From Mesostigma viride (lineage: Eukaryota; Streptophyta; Mesostigmatophyceae; Mesostigmatales; Mesostigmataceae): a stretch of DNA of 64,000 bases. The DNA lies in assembly GCA_009746045.1 (NCBI GenBank), contig RPFO01000076.1, forward strand, positions 3,048,420 through 3,112,419. The letters are read 5' to 3'. Both the position numbers and the translations under genes were made by a program. The notes beneath the pieces were generated by a model. The model was not told the DNA's origin and did no database searches. It saw nothing but the letters and a program-made list of their open reading frames with translations. Below are positions 9,889-19,595 of this stretch, piece after piece. The stretch's first letter is position 1; each line of letters starts with the position of its first letter.

Positions 9889-9970
9889 TCCTAGCATATT
9901 CCTAGCATATTCCCAGCATATTCCAGGAATATTCCTGGCATATTCTTAGAACATTCCTAGAACATTCTAG
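9889..9970. repeat. Degenerate ~11-bp repeat (CCTAGCATATT)
   Basis: CCTAGCATATT recurs with variants such as CCCAGCATATT, CCTGGCATATT and CCTAGAACATT through the segment. Confidence 0.75.
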
Positions 9971-10415
9971 ACATGATCCAATTTGAGCTGGCATAATAGC
10001 TAGATGCCAAGTGTCTACGTAATAATGTGCCACATAACATGATTAATAAAGTGACACATCTCTTCTCCTTGGAGTGACAAGTGCCATACAATGAGTCTAC
10101 CCACTTGTCATCATGTAAGTCATAACATGTGTCATCATGAGCTTTCAACACTTGTCAGCTCATGGACCAAACACTTGTCCAATAGGCCATAGCACCACTT
10201 GTCAATCAAATACGTGATGCCACTAGGCTGACTCAGGGTACAAGTCATCCATGTCCAAGAATAGGACTATGGCACATGAATATTGATCAGCTCATTGAGT
10301 CCAATCCATCTAGCTCATCATAGCTATCAAATTCCCAGTCCATATGGAATAAATCCAACAAGAAATAAATCAGGCTGGGATATATTGTGGCCAGGTGGAT
10401 ATAATATCCCTAACA

Positions 10416-10745
10416 ATTACCTCCGGTCTGCACCTAATTTCCCCAGCTTGGGGTCTTTGGTGGGCCGGGTGCCGTGACAGGTGCTCATCTGTCGCTCGGT
10501 CGGCCCAGTGCGCGAGCTGGTGCTCCGTACCTGGGGATGCTTGCACCCCGGGTTGGAGCCGGATGGCTGGCACTGGCGACCCATGTCTCGGTCCGCGGCC
10601 TGAGGCTTTTTTTTCGGAACTTGCTGCTGGCCAGCAAACTTTGCAATTGCCTTCCGCCGAGGGGGGGGGGTTGGGGCTGGGGACGGCGATGGGAAAAGCG
10701 CCTAAGCTAGAAATTTTTTCCCCACGCATAGAAACCACTAGGAAG
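10416..10745. other. Spacer, no recognisable gene
   Basis: GC-rich sequence with a poly-G tract near 10660-10670. Open frames exist on both strands but none has recognisable protein features. Confidence 0.4.
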
Positions 10746-10749
10746 TCGG

Positions 10750-10928
10750 GTTCTGAGATTTTTCTCAGGAATCCTGAGATTTCCTGATTTTTTTCTCAGG
10801 ATTCCTGATATTTTTCTCAGGATTCCTCTCCTGATTTTTTTCTCAAAAAATGCTGAGACATCCTGAGAAAACCTGAGATTTTCTCAGGATTCCTGAGATT
10901 ATATCAGGACTTTCTCCTGATGTCTATT
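10750..10928. repeat. Left CTGAGA/TCTCAG inverted-repeat cluster
   Basis: Many copies of TTTCTCAGGATTCCTGAGA-type units directly outside the piggyBac terminus. Matching units in inverse orientation lie outside the right terminus (13500-13690). They behave as outer or subterminal inverted repeats of this copy. Confidence 0.7.
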
Positions 10929-13494
10929 TGTCCAGAGGCCTCAATTGAGGCTTTTTGACTCAATTTAGGCCTTTTTCACCAAGACCACCTGGGGACGGTC
11001 ATTTTGGCGGGAAGGACCGGTCCTATGGGTTGCATCCGGCCCCAGTGGCGCGAATCTGGTATATGTGCTGAGCGTCCCGACCCATTGGGGTCGACAGGGG
11101 TCGACGGTTACAGAAAGATATGTGAGGTGGAAAAGTACCTATTTTTGTGGTTTTCATGCAACGAGAGCGTGCAATTTCGTGAATGTGCGGCCATGGCGTC
11201 GTACACTATAAACGACCGTGTGTCGACGTTTGCACGAAATTTCGACGAGGCAGGGGCTCTACGTGCAGACAAATGGTCCGTGCAGCTAGCCCGACGCCTC
11301 AGAGTGTCGGCAGTGGATTTACAGATTCACGGAACTGTGATAAGCGTAATTAGTGACAGTTCCGTCAAGGTGCGATGGGGCATAGATGGGGATGAGAACG
11401 TGATAGCCACCCGGCTGCTGCTCCCATATGCTGGGCCAGCGACCGGGGGAACCGAGGGGGGGGGTGTTGGGGCAGGCGCGAATGAACGGGCACTGGCTAT
11501 TTTGCATGAATCTGATGGGGAACCGGAGGATGAGGAAGAGGGGTTTTCTGACCCCGATGACTCCGATTCCGGCGATGAGCGCGCGCGCGCGCCCGCGCTC
11601 TGGGAGCGCTTATACACGATGGCCCTCCCCCCGTCTTCGTACCTCAATGGTCGACCACGCCAGCAACTGTCCGACAGGATGAGCGCTCGGCACTGTACCC
11701 AGACAACTTCAACAAGCCGCATCTCAACGGCTTTTCCAACGCAGCCACCTCCACTGCTGGCGAATATGTGCGCTTCATGGTGCCGGGAATCGATGAATTT
11801 TGTGCGAAGATGACTGCCGCCGGCCGGGAGAAGGGGTATGGTGACGAATGGACAGTGACGCCGCCAGTTTTTTGGCAATTCATCGGCATTCGGTGCCTCA
11901 TGATGGCATACCCTGCTGCCGGCGGCTTCCGCGCCTACTGAGAGCAAAGCAACGTCGTCAACTACAATTTTGGCCGCTTCATGCCCCGTCACCTTTTCGA
12001 GAAGCTGTCCTGGACTTTTTCGTTTCCTGCACATGATGTGGGCGCCGAGAGCGACCTTTTTGCCGGCGTGAGAAGGTGGTATGAACCTGTCAATGCCCAC
12101 CTGGCGGAGCGCATTACCCCTGGCACGGTTTTCGTGTGCGACGAGTCCATGATCACCTGGCAGTGGGCAAGGGCATGCCTGGGCTGATGGTGGTGGCCCG
12201 CAAGCCCAAGCCCATCGGCCGTGAGTTGAAGACGGTGGCGGATGGCTGCTCCAAGATGCTCCTGGGCATGGAGATGCAGGAGGGCAAGGAGCACATGAGG
12301 GACAAGGAGTACAATGCAGAATGGGGCAACTCTACCGGCGTGGTGCTTCGCTTTGTCAGGTCCCTCTTCGGCACGGGCCGGGTGGTCATCGCTGACTCGT
12401 GGTTCGGCAGCGTGAAGACGGCGGTGGCGCTGAGGGAGCACGGCCTGTATGGCGTGCTGAACGTGAAGACTGGGCACCGCAACTTCCCCAAGGATGCCCT
12501 CTTCGCTGGGCTGAAGAACCGCGGGGACCACGTGGCCTACACAGCGACGGCCGAGCAGCCTGTCCGATGGCACGGACATGAACCTGTTTGCATGCGGCCA
12601 TCAGTCCAAGCTGCCCCTGCTCTTGGTGGCATCCTGCTCCACCACCCTGGCCGGGAAGCCCCGTGTGAGGTGAAGAACTGGACCACCACAGATGGTGTGC
12701 TGCACAACATCACCACCCCGCAGCCCAAGGTGGCGGAGCTGTATCGCACCTACATGGGGATGATTGACCACCACAATGCCCTGCGCCAGGGTGGGGTCGC
12801 CATGTCCGACATCTGGGGTACCAATTAAGGACCCAGTTGTACGCGAGATTAGCGAGTCTCTGTCAATGCTGATCACCAATGGCTTCTTTGCCATGCGCCA
12901 GTTTGTCCCCGGCTTCACCAAGTCGTACCGGGACTACCTCGTGGAGGCAGGGCTGGACCTGGTGAATAACGAGCGCTTGAGGGAGGCCAGGGCCACTATG
13001 GCCACTCTCGAGCTTGACCGCGAGGACCCCGATGGCCACACACTCCAAAAACTGGACTGTCAAAGTGGGTGCAGCCAGTGTGAGTTCAAGGCAGGGTTTT
13101 ACTGTGTGCAGTGCTCCGCGGCCGGCCCCCGCCGTGTGACCGTGTGTGCACCCTCCGGCAAGCATGCCAGGGCCTGCTATGCTGACCATGCACGTGGCGG
13201 GCAAGCCTAGCAAGGCCCGCAAGTCACGTTAAATGCATAGGGAACTCGGTTATAGTGCCTTTTTCATGCATGTGTACATGGGCATGTTGTGCTTATGGTG
13301 CCGCCGCAGCGACACCCTGTTTTATGAGGTCATAATTTAATAGGTATTGGGCCTATATGACTGATGTTAAGTGCTGGGAACCCCAAAATAATCATAATAA
13401 TGCATGGCCTGTGCCCATATTTGGAATAAAGTTTGTTTTGCTATATGCAATTATCAATATAAAAAAGGCCTCAATTGAGGCCTTTTCCTGGACA
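10929..13494 (+). mobile_element. piggyBac-like DNA transposon, copy 1 (decayed)
   Basis: Left terminus TGTCCAG followed by the palindrome GGCCTCAATTGAGGC. The right terminus is the same palindrome followed by CCTTTTCCTGGACA. The inverted termini enclose a transposase pseudogene. The 3' non-coding tail (13290-13460) is almost the same as that of copy 2 (53388-53550), which confirms a family. The canonical TTAA target duplication is not seen at these ends, so the true boundary may lie outside the CTGAGA clusters. Confidence 0.8.
11193..13210 (+). pseudogene. piggyBac-type (DDE_Tnp_1_7) transposase, disrupted
   Basis: The ATG at 11193 (MASYTINDRVSTFARNF) begins an N-terminal region with an acidic patch (about 11515-11580). 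Frame changes near 11680-11700, 12160 and 12810, plus a TGA at 11939-11941, break the gene. Catalytic landmarks: VFVCDESMITW (first Asp, ~12135-12160), VGKGMPGL and RKPKPIGRELKTVADG, VVIADSWFGSVKTAVAL (second Asp, ~12385), and YMGMIDHHNALRQG (third Asp, ~12760). The C-terminal part has CSQCEFKAGFYCVQCS and later Cys/His residues, the cysteine-rich domain that binds piggyBac ends. The host cut-and-paste enzyme is recognisable but this copy cannot encode it. Confidence 0.85.
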
Positions 13495-13499
13495 TTGGG

Positions 13500-13690
13500 A
13501 CACTGAGAATCTTGAGAAGTGCCTGAGATGCGTCTCGCCAAACACTGAGAAACACTGAGAATCCTGAGAAAATCCTGAGATCCTGAGAAAAATGTCGGAA
13601 CAACACAAAAAATCTCAAGATCTTGAGAAAACCCGCTGAATCAGAAAAAAATCAGGAAAATCAGGACACTGAGCATGACACTTGAGAACT
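13500..13690. repeat. Right CTGAGA inverted-repeat cluster
   Basis: CTGAGAATCCTGAGAAAATCC-type units repeated, complementary in orientation to the cluster at 10750-10928. The sequence CACTGAGCATGACACTTGAG near 13669 could also mark the CACTA terminus (tentative). Confidence 0.6.
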
Positions 13691-13823
13691 CTCAAGTGCA
13701 TGAAGACAGGACACTTATGCATTATATGTGGATGCAGAAATGATGCAGTTGACACACATGTTCATTGGAAATAAAGAAATATAATAGTGTGACAAGCAGA
13801 CAACAAGTTACATCAATCCATCA

Positions 13824-15045
13824 TTACCAGGAATATAATCCATCCCACTCCTCATCAGTGTATGCAGCACTGTCAGAGTCCGCATAATTTACTACCACAC
13901 GTTGCCTCTCACTTCTCCTTTGTGTGGGAATGCATGCCTCACCGTTGCTGCTCAGCGACAAATCACTAGCTATGTCATCAGGGCTTGATGCGCTGCCACT
14001 AGCCGCTGCCATGGACTTGCCAGCAATGCTCTTGCCACGCGAGCGGTTTGGTGCAGCGGCTGTGTGTGTTTCTACCAATGTGTCCGCAGTGCGCTTGCCA
14101 CGCGAGCGGCTTGGTGCAGCGGCTGTGTGTGTGTTTCTACCAATGTGTCCGCAGTGCGCTTGCCACGCGAGCGGCTTGGTGCAGTGGTTGCTTCTGGTTC
14201 TACCAATGTGCCAACAGTGCGCTTGCCACGTGATCGAGCGACTTGGTGCAGTGGTTGCTTGTGGCTCTACCAATGTGCCAACAGTGCGCTTGCCACGTGA
14301 GCGATTAGGTGCAGTGGTTGCTTGTGGCTCTGCAGCCGTGCGTGCAGTGGTTGCTTGTGGATCTATGGGTGCAGTGCGATTACCTTGTGAACGACCTCGT
14401 GTTGTCATGTCTCTTCGCTTAACACAAAGTGTCACCTTGCGCTGCAGGTTCATATCAGCATACACGTCTGTGGTTCTCAGCTGAGCACCCGCAGCACGGG
14501 ACAATACATGCTGGGCTGCACTACACGTTTCCTTTACCATCTGCCATGGCAATTTACAGTGCACGATGGCTATCTCAGGTGCATACTCTGGATCAACTAC
14601 AAAACCAACTGAACATACACTCCCGGGAAGGACTAAAGCATCCTGCTTGGGCGCTCGCTCCCCTAAAGGTATAAGCGTCAATCCCTCTAAAGGGAGCTCT
14701 TTCACAGAACCGACATCAAACAAAGCGACCTTTAAAAGAACTTGCCTACTCCATCCTTCCGTCGGGGCACGGAGGAAACTATGCAGAATGTGTGTGATGC
14801 GGCCATACCTAACCCCCTCTTTACCATAAACCATTACTCCAGAGTTGCGATGGCGAACAGTTTGTCGAAGGTCGGCGACTGCAGTTCGGTAATTGCTGCC
14901 ATTGATGTGGATTGAGTCATGCTCGTCACAAGCAGGCTCCATGCCACACACCGCCGCCGTAATCATCGTGGGGAGGCGTGGCTCCTGGTTTTGCGTGATC
15001 CACTGCTTAAGCCACACCAGGTTGCCAACGTGAATGAGCCGACGC
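13824..15045 (-). CDS. tnp2-element transposase, last exon (C-terminal domain)
   Basis: Acceptor TTGCAG at 15046-15051 (minus). The incoming phase matches the previous exon, completing a Trp codon. It encodes RRLIHVGNLVWLKQW, then SNYRTAVADLRQTVRHRNSGVMVYGKEGVRYGRITHIL, a region resembling the post-DUF4218 domain of plant and fungal tnp2 proteins. A Lys/Arg-Ser-rich tail follows. The tail contains tandem ~60-bp repeats encoding TAPxRSRGKRTxxTLVE. One repeat carries an indel that shifts frame, and a later indel restores it. The stop is at 13824-13826, after DEEWDGLYSW. Confidence 0.7.
14030..14350. repeat. Tandem ~60-bp coding repeats in the tnp2 C-terminal exon
   Basis: About five copies containing GCGCTTGCCACGYGAGCG and TTGGTGCAG. 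In the minus-strand frame they encode basic RSRGKRT units separated by TAP/EPQ linkers. Confidence 0.8.
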
Positions 15046-15397
15046 CTGCAAGTGACAACATAGGCGAATAACGTACATCACATTGCAAAATCAATTAAAC
15101 ATACAATTAAACATAGTTGTCCCACTTCATACAATTATCAACATAGTGAAAAAAACATCTTCATCATTGCATGCACCACCAGATATTGCGTGTAGACAAG
15201 GACACAAGAATGTCACTGTGAAATCTAAAAAATCAACCACATTAAGCACGAGTAAGCAATTCAGAAGAATGCAGGAAACATATGATAATCCTATGTACAT
15301 GCGTTGCAAGATTACACCCTCCTTTTGGCTGAACTGAATTAAAATTGCCAATGCGGAGGGTGTACGACTGTAGCATCGGTTTCTACAAGAAACTCAC

Positions 15398-15585
15398 CAG
15401 AATTCAATTCCATATCCGGGCTCGTATGTTGCATGCTGAAGTGCAAAGTCAAGCATCAGTTGTAAGGCCTCAAGCTTCTCGACCTCAGAGAGAGTATATG
15501 CTTGTTGACGAAAGCGCTTGCTCGGCAGAATACACTTGGACGGATCAGTTTCCAGAATGTCCCACACAGATGGGAAGCCTTGACC
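15398..15585 (-). CDS. tnp2-element transposase, internal exon
   Basis: Acceptor polyT-CAG at 15586-15587 and donor GTGAGT at 15392-15397 on the minus strand. Encodes GQGFPSVWDILETDPSKC and LSEVEKLEALQLMLDFALQ, ending EFW. The phases match both neighbouring exons. Confidence 0.7.
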
Positions 15586-15732
15586 CTGAAAAAAAAAAAC
15601 ACATGAACCAAATAGAAAAAAAAAGAACGTAAGTACATGTTTTGCATACACTTAACCTGCTAGAAACACTCGCTGAAACATGGGAAATGTGCATGCAGCC
15701 AAGCAAACACAAAGTTTGTTTAAAAAACTTAC

Positions 15733-16253
15733 CCACACAGTCTGGCGCGTGAAGTAGCTCAGGATGTTCAATGCCTCGAAGTCCATGAAGAAGTTCCCCA
15801 TGGAGCATTCCACGTTCTTGTTTGACAACGGGCCAGAAGTAATCACCGCCATTTGGCGCTCCCCCCAAGTCATGCTCCGGCCATCAGGAAGGCCAGCATA
15901 CCGGATCTGTTCCGCCAAGTGAGATGCAGCATGGACTGATCTTGACATTTCTGACGCTGGCATAACACACTCTAATGCTACCACCGCACGCACCATCATT
16001 TCGCCCACTTCAACTAACTGCGATTGAGTGAGGCACCTTGCTGAAAATACACAATTAAAGGCCACAGACAGCTGGACAAATGCCGCGCGGGCATCCGGAT
16101 GCAAACGATTGCGCAACACGACCGGCAACAACAAGCACATGTACTTGTTTTTGTCACTTGTTTTCATCGTTTCATCGCTTTTCCCGTCAGCGGCTAGTCC
16201 GTGGTATCGCCCAGGCACATAGTCCGGGAGGCGGTCGAACGCCTTTTCCACAT
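15733..16253 (-). CDS. tnp2-element transposase, DUF4218-like exon
   Basis: Acceptor AATGCAG at 16254-16255 and donor GTAAGT at 15727-15732. Encodes VPGRYHGLAADGKSDETMKTSDKNKYMCLLLPVVLR, then a helical region with ALECVMPASEMSRSVHAASHLAEQIRYAG and ITSGPLSNKNVECSMGNFF. In CACTA transposases this follows the tnp2 core: K(S/T)xD..., LLPVALR, a PPSFFDI-HL-like helix, then GP. The in-phase donor/acceptor pair with the next exon supports a real spliced gene. The join with the preceding exon does not keep frame at the most obvious donor. Confidence 0.7.
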
Positions 16254-16643
16254 CTGCATTCAACAGAAACATGGTATGATACACAGATGTAAACGATCAC
16301 ATTGACAATTTGATTAGAAAATTATGTCAGAGGCGAATTCTCAGAGTGGCCAAACACTGTCAGCCCAAATGCTCCGGCAAATCCTGACACTAACCCCATA
16401 AATAGTTATTGAAAAAATGAAAGCAAGTCTTACAAGCAACATGTTTACCCTAACAAGGGCACTTGGTTTGATGTGGTACACAGAAATCTCTAATGACAGT
16501 GGACTACGTCATGGGATCTATGGACCAACACAGCAATTAAGCAATCTTGGCAGATGACAACATGAAACACTTTATATAAAATACCAACAAATAACATCCA
16601 AACCAATTCCAATAAAAAAGCATATACACATCCACAGACATAC

Positions 16644-16830
16644 CACGGGTGGCCGCTTTCTCCTCCGACGTGAGTTGACATCATTGGTGGTTGTCGAGAG
16701 TTTTTTTTAATGCTTATTGTCCGGACACCGTTCTTCGCCACTTTCTCCACCTCTTCCGTGGTAACCCAGAGCTCCTGATTAAGGCCCAGTTGTTGCAGCC
16801 TTGCTCGAACAGCAGGGGTATGAGCTTTCC
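16644..16830 (-). CDS. tnp2-element transposase, short exon
   Basis: Acceptor TGTGCAG at 16831-16832 and donor GTATGT at 16638-16643. Encodes GKAHTPAVRARLQQLGLNQ, ELWVTTEEVEKVAKNGVRT and STHVGGESGHPW. The phase matches the upstream exon. With this donor the next exon would start with TGA, so either a downstream donor is used or the gene is damaged. Confidence 0.6.
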
Positions 16831-16991
16831 CTGCACATAATAAAAAAGGCCACAAAGGACAACACAATATCAACGAAACGCACAATCAATAATCAATCAA
16901 CAAGTATGTAACAAAAATTTGTCCCTTGCATATGACAAAGTTTACAAACTGCACACTAGAAAAAAAAAGAACACTGTCGCGTGCTACTTAC

Positions 16992-17340
16992 CGCTGGTGC
17001 AGTTGACTATCCGGAGCAGGCAGTTGGGGCCAAGGTGAAACTCATCCACCAGATGTCGAATTAACAGCTTGGTCCAGTACGGCAGCTTGCCGAATATTTC
17101 AGGTTGCACCCCCAACTCTTCCCGACAATATTTCAGGTACCCATCATAATCCATTTCTGGAGGGGCAGCTCCAGTTCCGGATGGTCGCGCAGGGTCACCT
17201 TCCTTCAAAAGCGTAGAGTGCCCTAAGTACACAAGCTTCCCATCGGAAAAAAAAGTTGCTTCCCATTCTGGCCCATGTAACATGCAGCCGCAGTATCCAG
17301 CATCTGGGATGTTTAGTGACTTTGCAAAAGCTGGGTAGTC
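16992..17340 (-). CDS. tnp2 transposase core, part 3 (interrupted by R1)
   Basis: Donor GTAAGT at 16986-16991. Encodes HDYPAFAKSLNIPDAGYCGC, a Cys-rich turn typical of tnp2 after the DxPA motif. LVYLGHSTLLKEGDPAR follows, the counterpart of the tnp2 YxGHRxxL...HPxR motif. The high-coordinate end is cut by R1 at its GTGGA target site. Confidence 0.75.
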
Positions 17341-17345
17341 GTGGA

Positions 17346-17999
17346 AGTTAGCATATTGGGGCACCAATGTGCTAGATGGATGCAGGTTGAGGAGACCTTT
17401 CCAACGCCGTGTCAACCGCCTAGAACAGACAAGGGACTAGAAAGATATCAGGTCCCGAAGTACTGCCGACCGGTGGGCGAGGGCGGTGCACTCTCAGGGC
17501 ATAGTGGACAGGACACGTGGCAGGCCGTGCCTGCACAGGCTTAGCCTGAACTCTCACGTGACTGGGACACAGTGTACTGAGGGCTCAACGGTCCTGTGGC
17601 TGGTAGAAGCCAGTAGCCAGCCAGCAGGTCTGCAAGGATGTAAGTCCATGCAGGACTGTGGCAGGTCCTGTGCTGTCCTAGACACAGGATAGCCAGAGAT
17701 TCCTGTATGCTGCCTGCAACAAGGATGCAGGGCAGCGATACGAGGCTCTGGCAATGTAGCGTTGCCCAGCGTTGCTCATGACCGAGGAACAAGGATGGAA
17801 CGAGGTTGCATATAGCTCGAGGCTCAACGAGGCAACGAGCGTCTTCACACACGAACCTTGGTCGTCACGACGAGTGGCGAGCCTATCGAGGGTCGTAGGC
17901 CTGGTGTGAGGATAAAGGTTGCTAGCCAGCAGCCTAGGGTCATTCCAGCCGGCAAGGACCAGGAGCTCACAAGCTCTGCTGACGTGTTGCTGCGCAAAT
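17346..17999 (+). repeat. R1 5' LTR (654 bp)
   Basis: Begins AGTTAGCATATTGG and ends GCTGCGCAAAT. No TG...CA termini. Matches 33615-34268. Confidence 0.92.
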
Positions 18000-18024
18000 C
18001 GTACTATTGCTTCCAAGCGCTTTC

Positions 18025-19093
18025 ATGTCTGGTTCATCGTCAAGCAGCCACGGTGCTGGTGAGGCGAACGAGCAGAGAGACGCGCAAGCGTTTTTCCCCT
18101 ACCGTAACCAAGCAAACGCTCCTACATTCGTGCAAGCGGCCTACGTAGCGAGGCACTTGGCAGAAGAGGGGTGGGTGGCGGTGAGTGGGGGAGGCAGCAG
18201 GCCAGCGGCGGCGGACCCGATTATACAACGGGCTCGCGTCGTGATTTCTCCGGGTGAGACGGGGCGAGTGGCGGTGGAAGAGTTGGTGCGCATTCGTGAC
18301 GCGCTAGCTGAAACTGCTAATCGTGTGGAGGTCGCCTACCAGGGCGCCCATATCACGCTAGCCGGTCTCGACCTTGCCAGGGAGGCGCTTAGCCAGATCG
18401 TGGCAACAGCGCTCGGCAGCACCAGACTGTTCAACCACTGTGTGGCGACAGCAGTGCTAGGAGAGGGGGTACCAGACGCCGACATAATCCGGAACGCCCG
18501 AGCTCGCGAGGCGGTGAATCCTTGGAGCACGGCGGAGGTATTTGCTCAGACCATTGAGAATCTTGTTGCTGTCCTTTTGCAAGAGTCGAGAGGGTACGCA
18601 GACAGGTTCTATATTACCACGCAGCCTTTCGGAGTGTACTCCAGGCTTGATACACCGAGGCCGGAAACCACCACTGCGTGGGGTCCGGAGGTGGAGATTG
18701 TCACGGGGGTCGAGAAGACGCCTGAAGACGTCCATTTTGAGTGGACTGACAAGCCAGAGGGCTCCGTCAAGCGCTCGGCCCAGCAGATAAACGAGGGCGA
18801 CGGCACTACAGAAACCTACGAGGAGAGGCAGAGAGCTGATCTGCATATCCCTCGTGAGGTGACTCACGAGTACGATCGTTACGGCCGAGGCGAGCAGAAC
18901 GAGCTTGTCGGCGGCGGTAAGCGGTGGGTACGCGATCTTGCTTGGCATCGCAACCCAGGTGAGACACAACATCCAGTCGAACGCAAGGCAGACGGGCGAC
19001 CTGTGACCTGCGTGCTGGGAGAGTTTAACCCAAACCTCCAGATTGACGCAGAGGCAGCAGCAGCCACACCGGTTGCTGAGGGTGTTGAGCAGC
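18025..19093 (+). pseudogene. R1 ORF-A, 5' part (cut by R2)
   Basis: ATG at 18025 (MSGSSSSSHGAGEANEQRD), 25 nt after the LTR. Helical central region (VEELVRIRDALAETANRVEVAY, LDLAREALSQIVATAL) and a charged C-terminal part (VHFEWTDKPEGSVKRSAQQ). There is no zinc knuckle or catalytic motif. R2 is inserted at codon boundary +1 (TSD GCAGC). The original 3' end lies at 27615-27682 and continues the same frame to TGA. The function is unknown. Position suggests a leader or accessory protein expressed before Gag. Confidence 0.7.
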
Positions 19094-19551
19094 AGTTAGA
19101 TGAGATGCTTAGGCTGACACACGGATTTCCGGCCTGCGCGCCGCGTATTGCCTACCGCGGCTGAGCGGGACACCTCAGTACAGTACGGCAGGGTGTACGG
19201 TACTGAGGTGTCATGTGGACCGATGTGCGGTTAGTGCCAGACTGTGCCTAGACTCTAGCTCGACCCGCCAGACCCGGGTTATCCGGTTCTGGACGGGCCG
19301 AGTGTAGTTGATGCTAGTGACGTGGTCGCATGGCATTGCAGTGTACAGTTGTCCACTGGTGAGGTGCTGCAGGTAGCACCGCCATAGGCATATAGGCGTA
19401 GCACTGGGGAGTGCCGCAGCACCCGAGTTTGCCCAGACGTTCCATTCTGAGCCCTCAGCTTCCATTGCTCTCTCATTGTATTATTGATAATACAATCATC
19501 ATTCGCTCTCAGCTTCAGCAGTTGTTCGTCGTCCCTAGTCTCCATCCAACT
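19094..19551 (+). repeat. R2 5' LTR (458 bp)
   Basis: Begins AGTTAGATGAGATGC and ends CATCCAACT, so AGTT/AACT form short inverted termini. The sequence following (TGGACTGAAAAG) would be the primer site. Confidence 0.92.
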
Positions 19552-19595
19552 TGGACTGAAAAGTTCGTTATTTTTTTTTCGACAAGCAAAAAAAT

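Larger units (their letters stand above)
9573..10415 (-). repeat. 5' LTR of a second, minus-strand LTR retrotransposon (843 bp)
   Basis: On the minus strand it begins TGTTAGGGATATTATATCC at 10415 and ends TTCAAACA at 9573, followed by the primer site. A TAATAAAG polyadenylation-type signal lies near 9700. The internal part of the element would lie to the left but is replaced by the end of the Ty3 element, so only LTR plus PBS remain here. Two short direct-repeat tracts lie inside. Confidence 0.75.

Noticed and set aside
9731..9970. Short direct repeats considered as a CRISPR array
   Set aside because: Units are 11 bp, contiguous without spacers, inside an LTR of a eukaryotic element.
10395..10787. 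130-codon plus-strand and 122-codon minus-strand frames in the spacer before piggyBac copy 1
   Set aside because: Overlapping on opposite strands, neither shows domain-like features; they run into the CTGAGA repeats.
17541..18016. Minus-strand frames in the R1 LTR region (also at 33810-34121)
   Set aside because: Duplicated because they lie in LTRs; no protein features.
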